Assembly (NCBI RefSeq): GCF_001400735.1 | Contig: NZ_LJPW01000069.1 | Location: forward strand, 1 to 64,000 | Length of the DNA: 64,000 bases | From: Pseudomonas caricapapayae | Lineage (GTDB): Bacteria; Pseudomonadota; Gammaproteobacteria; Pseudomonadales; Pseudomonadaceae | Reading direction: 5' to 3' | Shown: piece after piece, positions 62,555 to 64,000 of the stretch | Position numbering within the stretch: the stretch's first letter is position 1 | Layout of the letters: the number at the start of each line of letters is the position of its first letter | The notes under the pieces: model-generated | Database searches by the model: none | Told to the model about the DNA's origin: nothing | Seen by the model: the letters and a program-made list of their open reading frames with translations, nothing else | Program-made: the position numbers and the translations under genes

Positions 62555-64000
62555 TTATTCCGCTATTTCAAGTGTCAAAGCGCTGATTCGGCTGAATGTT
62601 TTTATTTCGAGTTCGGTGTTTGTCAATCCGTCGACTGCCGTGTCTCCTTTGCTACTAAGCTCCAGTTGAAACAGGTAGCCTACATCCTGTTGGCCTGGCT
62701 TTATCAGGCCGTCGGGATACCATATTTGTAGCTCCAGATACGTTGCGTCGTTTTCAAGAGGCACCCAGGTTTCCCACACAACGTCTTCACCTTCAGGGGG
62801 CATAAGTGGAAATGTGAAATCTTCTTGGGCTTTGCGAGCAGGCTGATTGACAAGTTTTTTGAATTGCCCGACCTCCTTGAATTGTCCTCTTTCCAGAAAA
62901 GGGTAGAGTATCGGCTCATCCATTTTTGTTACAGGCAGAACGCCTAGCGGACGTTTACTACTGATGATATTGAAATGTACTGATTGTCCGCGCACTGCGC
63001 TTGGCAGAAGAATTTGTATCCCGACACCGTATTGTACCGGAGCACGGTAGGGCGTATCTCGACCAAAATAATGGTTTTTGTCACGTGTGGTGCTTTTTAC
63101 ATGAATTTGAGGGCTAAGCTGTATCGTAAGCAGAGCAAGCTTTTCTTCAAGTTGACCACCTGCATCTACTGCGTAACGGTAATTTATTGACTTGGACCAG
63201 CTACACCTTCGCAGCCACCATCCAACACTGTCTTGCTTGAAGTAGTTCAACATCATAGTGGTCAATAAGTAAGCCGCGCCTATTAGCAAGATGGCTACAC
63301 TAAACCACGAGCTCATTGCAATCAATGCGAATGAGCTTCCGGGAGAAATTCCTGCAGCAAGCTGGAATATACTGCCTACTGTCATAAGGCCCACTGAACC
63401 AAATTTTATACGTGCGCTAATTGTCTCTTCAGTTGTTTTTGCTTTAGTCAGATCGTCGTAGATATCTATTAACTCTAATGTGGCCGCCGCTATCCCAAAC
63501 GCACCCATCGCCACCATCGAACCTCTAAACCCACGTATAGCATCACCCCAGACCGCATTACCCCGTGCTTTCCAGTAAGTCGCCGATTTATCAAGAATGC
63601 CTATGTCATAGCCGCCAATGGAAAGAGGCTTCGCCGTACTGATCACCGCCCACGGCGCTTCAACAAACACAGCCATCAACAGGTTAAAGCTATACCCCAG
63701 CCCATACGCAACCTTGCCAATATCCTTGGCACTGAAGTCTCCATCCCGAGTCAGGTCGCTATAGGTGAAGGCGGTGTTGATGAAGTTGAGCATGATCACG
63801 CCCCAGGTGATCGAGCCGGCAATTCCTCCCAGTCCATCGAGCCAGCGCCTGGCGGTGCTCAGCCAGTCTTTGGCGATGGCTTTGCCGGACTGGAAGTGCA
63901 GGCGAATCTCCTCCTGCAACTGCCTGGCGTATTGGTTGTTCTGAAAGTCGAGCAGGGCGGGCATGCTCAGTTCGTGGAGGCGAAGTTTTTTCTCGAGAGC
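62555..64000 (-). CDS. T6SS effector, BTH_I2691 / VasX-like family, C-terminal 481 residues (N-terminus beyond window)
   Basis: The frame is open to the window edge, so the N-terminal toxin part is outside. The visible part has several hydrophobic segments (GSITWGVIMLNFINTAF, LGYSFNLLMAVFVEAPW, FGSVGLMTVGSIFQLAAG, SSWFSVAILLIGAAYLLTTM) followed by a soluble C-terminal domain. This matches the C-terminal halves of BTH_I2691-family effectors, related to the membrane-depolarising VasX (from family memory). The 62500-63500 stretch is more AT-rich than its neighbours, a sign of transfer. A VgrG or adaptor gene probably lies upstream, out of sight. Confidence 0.8.
   Translation of the reverse strand, partial: ALEKKLRLHELSMPALLDFQNNQYARQLQEEIRLHFQSGKAIAKDWLSTARRWLDGLGGIAGSITWGVIMLNFINTAFTYSDLTRDGDFSAKDIGKVAYGLGYSFNLLMAVFVEAPWAVISTAKPLSIGGYDIGILDKSATYWKARGNAVWGDAIRGFRGSMVAMGAFGIAAATLELIDIYDDLTKAKTTEETISARIKFGSVGLMTVGSIFQLAAGISPGSSFALIAMSSWFSVAILLIGAAYLLTTMMLNYFKQDSVGWWLRRCSWSKSINYRYAVDAGGQLEEKLALLTIQLSPQIHVKSTTRDKNHYFGRDTPYRAPVQYGVGIQILLPSAVRGQSVHFNIISSKRPLGVLPVTKMDEPILYPFLERGQFKEVGQFKKLVNQPARKAQEDFTFPLMPPEGEDVVWETWVPLENDATYLELQIWYPDGLIKPGQQDVGYLFQLELSSKGDTAVDGLTNTELEIKTFSRISALTLEIAE

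Noticed and set aside
1-64000. CRISPR arrays, insertion sequences, rRNA or a replication origin
   Set aside because: No regularly spaced repeats, transposase motifs with terminal repeats, rRNA segments or DnaA-box clusters were seen.

Overview
The window is chromosomal DNA of a fluorescent Pseudomonas, most likely the P. syringae group. Pointers are the order alaS-lysC-rsmA-tRNA-Ser-tRNA-Arg, an AmrZ gene, an overlapping bphO-bphP pair, a pipecolate-type lysine catabolic cluster, and short extragenic repeats built round a CACGCTGGAGCGT-type hairpin. The species is inferred from gene content; no search was run. I see no insertion sequence, CRISPR array or rRNA.

Layout. 1-7.5 kb is housekeeping: the 3' end of alaS, lysC, rsmA, four tRNAs, mgtE and amrZ, with small unknown genes. 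7.5-11.7 kb holds an MscS-type channel and a glutathione transferase with a TetR regulator; the transferase promoter sits between two copies of a 20-bp palindrome. 11.9-16.7 kb is accessory: a fused GmrSD-like DUF262/DUF1524 protein, a ComEC-like metallo-beta-lactamase-fold protein, a small ORF, and a NYN-LOTUS gene broken by an internal deletion. 17-22.7 kb is a redox cluster (old yellow enzyme, two SDRs of which one has an amber stop, an MDR reductase), then a TetR gene divergent from an alpha/beta hydrolase. Large perfect palindromes lie upstream of both transcription units.

22.9-29 kb is signalling: a soluble protein with a chemoreceptor tip followed by a sensor-like region, a transmembrane dCache-type chemoreceptor, and a PAS-PAS hybrid histidine kinase coupled to a small unknown gene. 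29.3-32.6 kb is a hydantoin/allantoin-type unit (NCS1 permease, GntR regulator, Asp/Glu/hydantoin racemase) with two matching candidate operators. 32.8-45.3 kb is catabolism and transport: a formaldehyde-dehydrogenase-like enzyme, a LysR-flanked operon (3-hydroxyisobutyrate dehydrogenase family, aldehyde dehydrogenase, M20 amidohydrolase), a YqcI/YcgG (GntA-like) haem-enzyme candidate paired with a LysE exporter, L-serine dehydratase, and a DUF3100 membrane protein.

45.8-51.5 kb encodes lower lysine catabolism: AmaA and AmaB take L-pipecolate to 2-aminoadipate, an aminotransferase gives 2-oxoadipate, and HglS converts that to 2-hydroxyglutarate. 51.5-58.6 kb is a two-component system divergent from a tightly packed operon of PepSY protein, cytochrome b561, sialidase-like protein, membrane protein and LTA-synthase-like sulfatase. 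58.9-61.7 kb is bphO-bphP. The window ends in a probable T6SS BTH_I2691/VasX-like effector (N-terminus outside the window) with a membrane protein directly downstream as candidate immunity protein.
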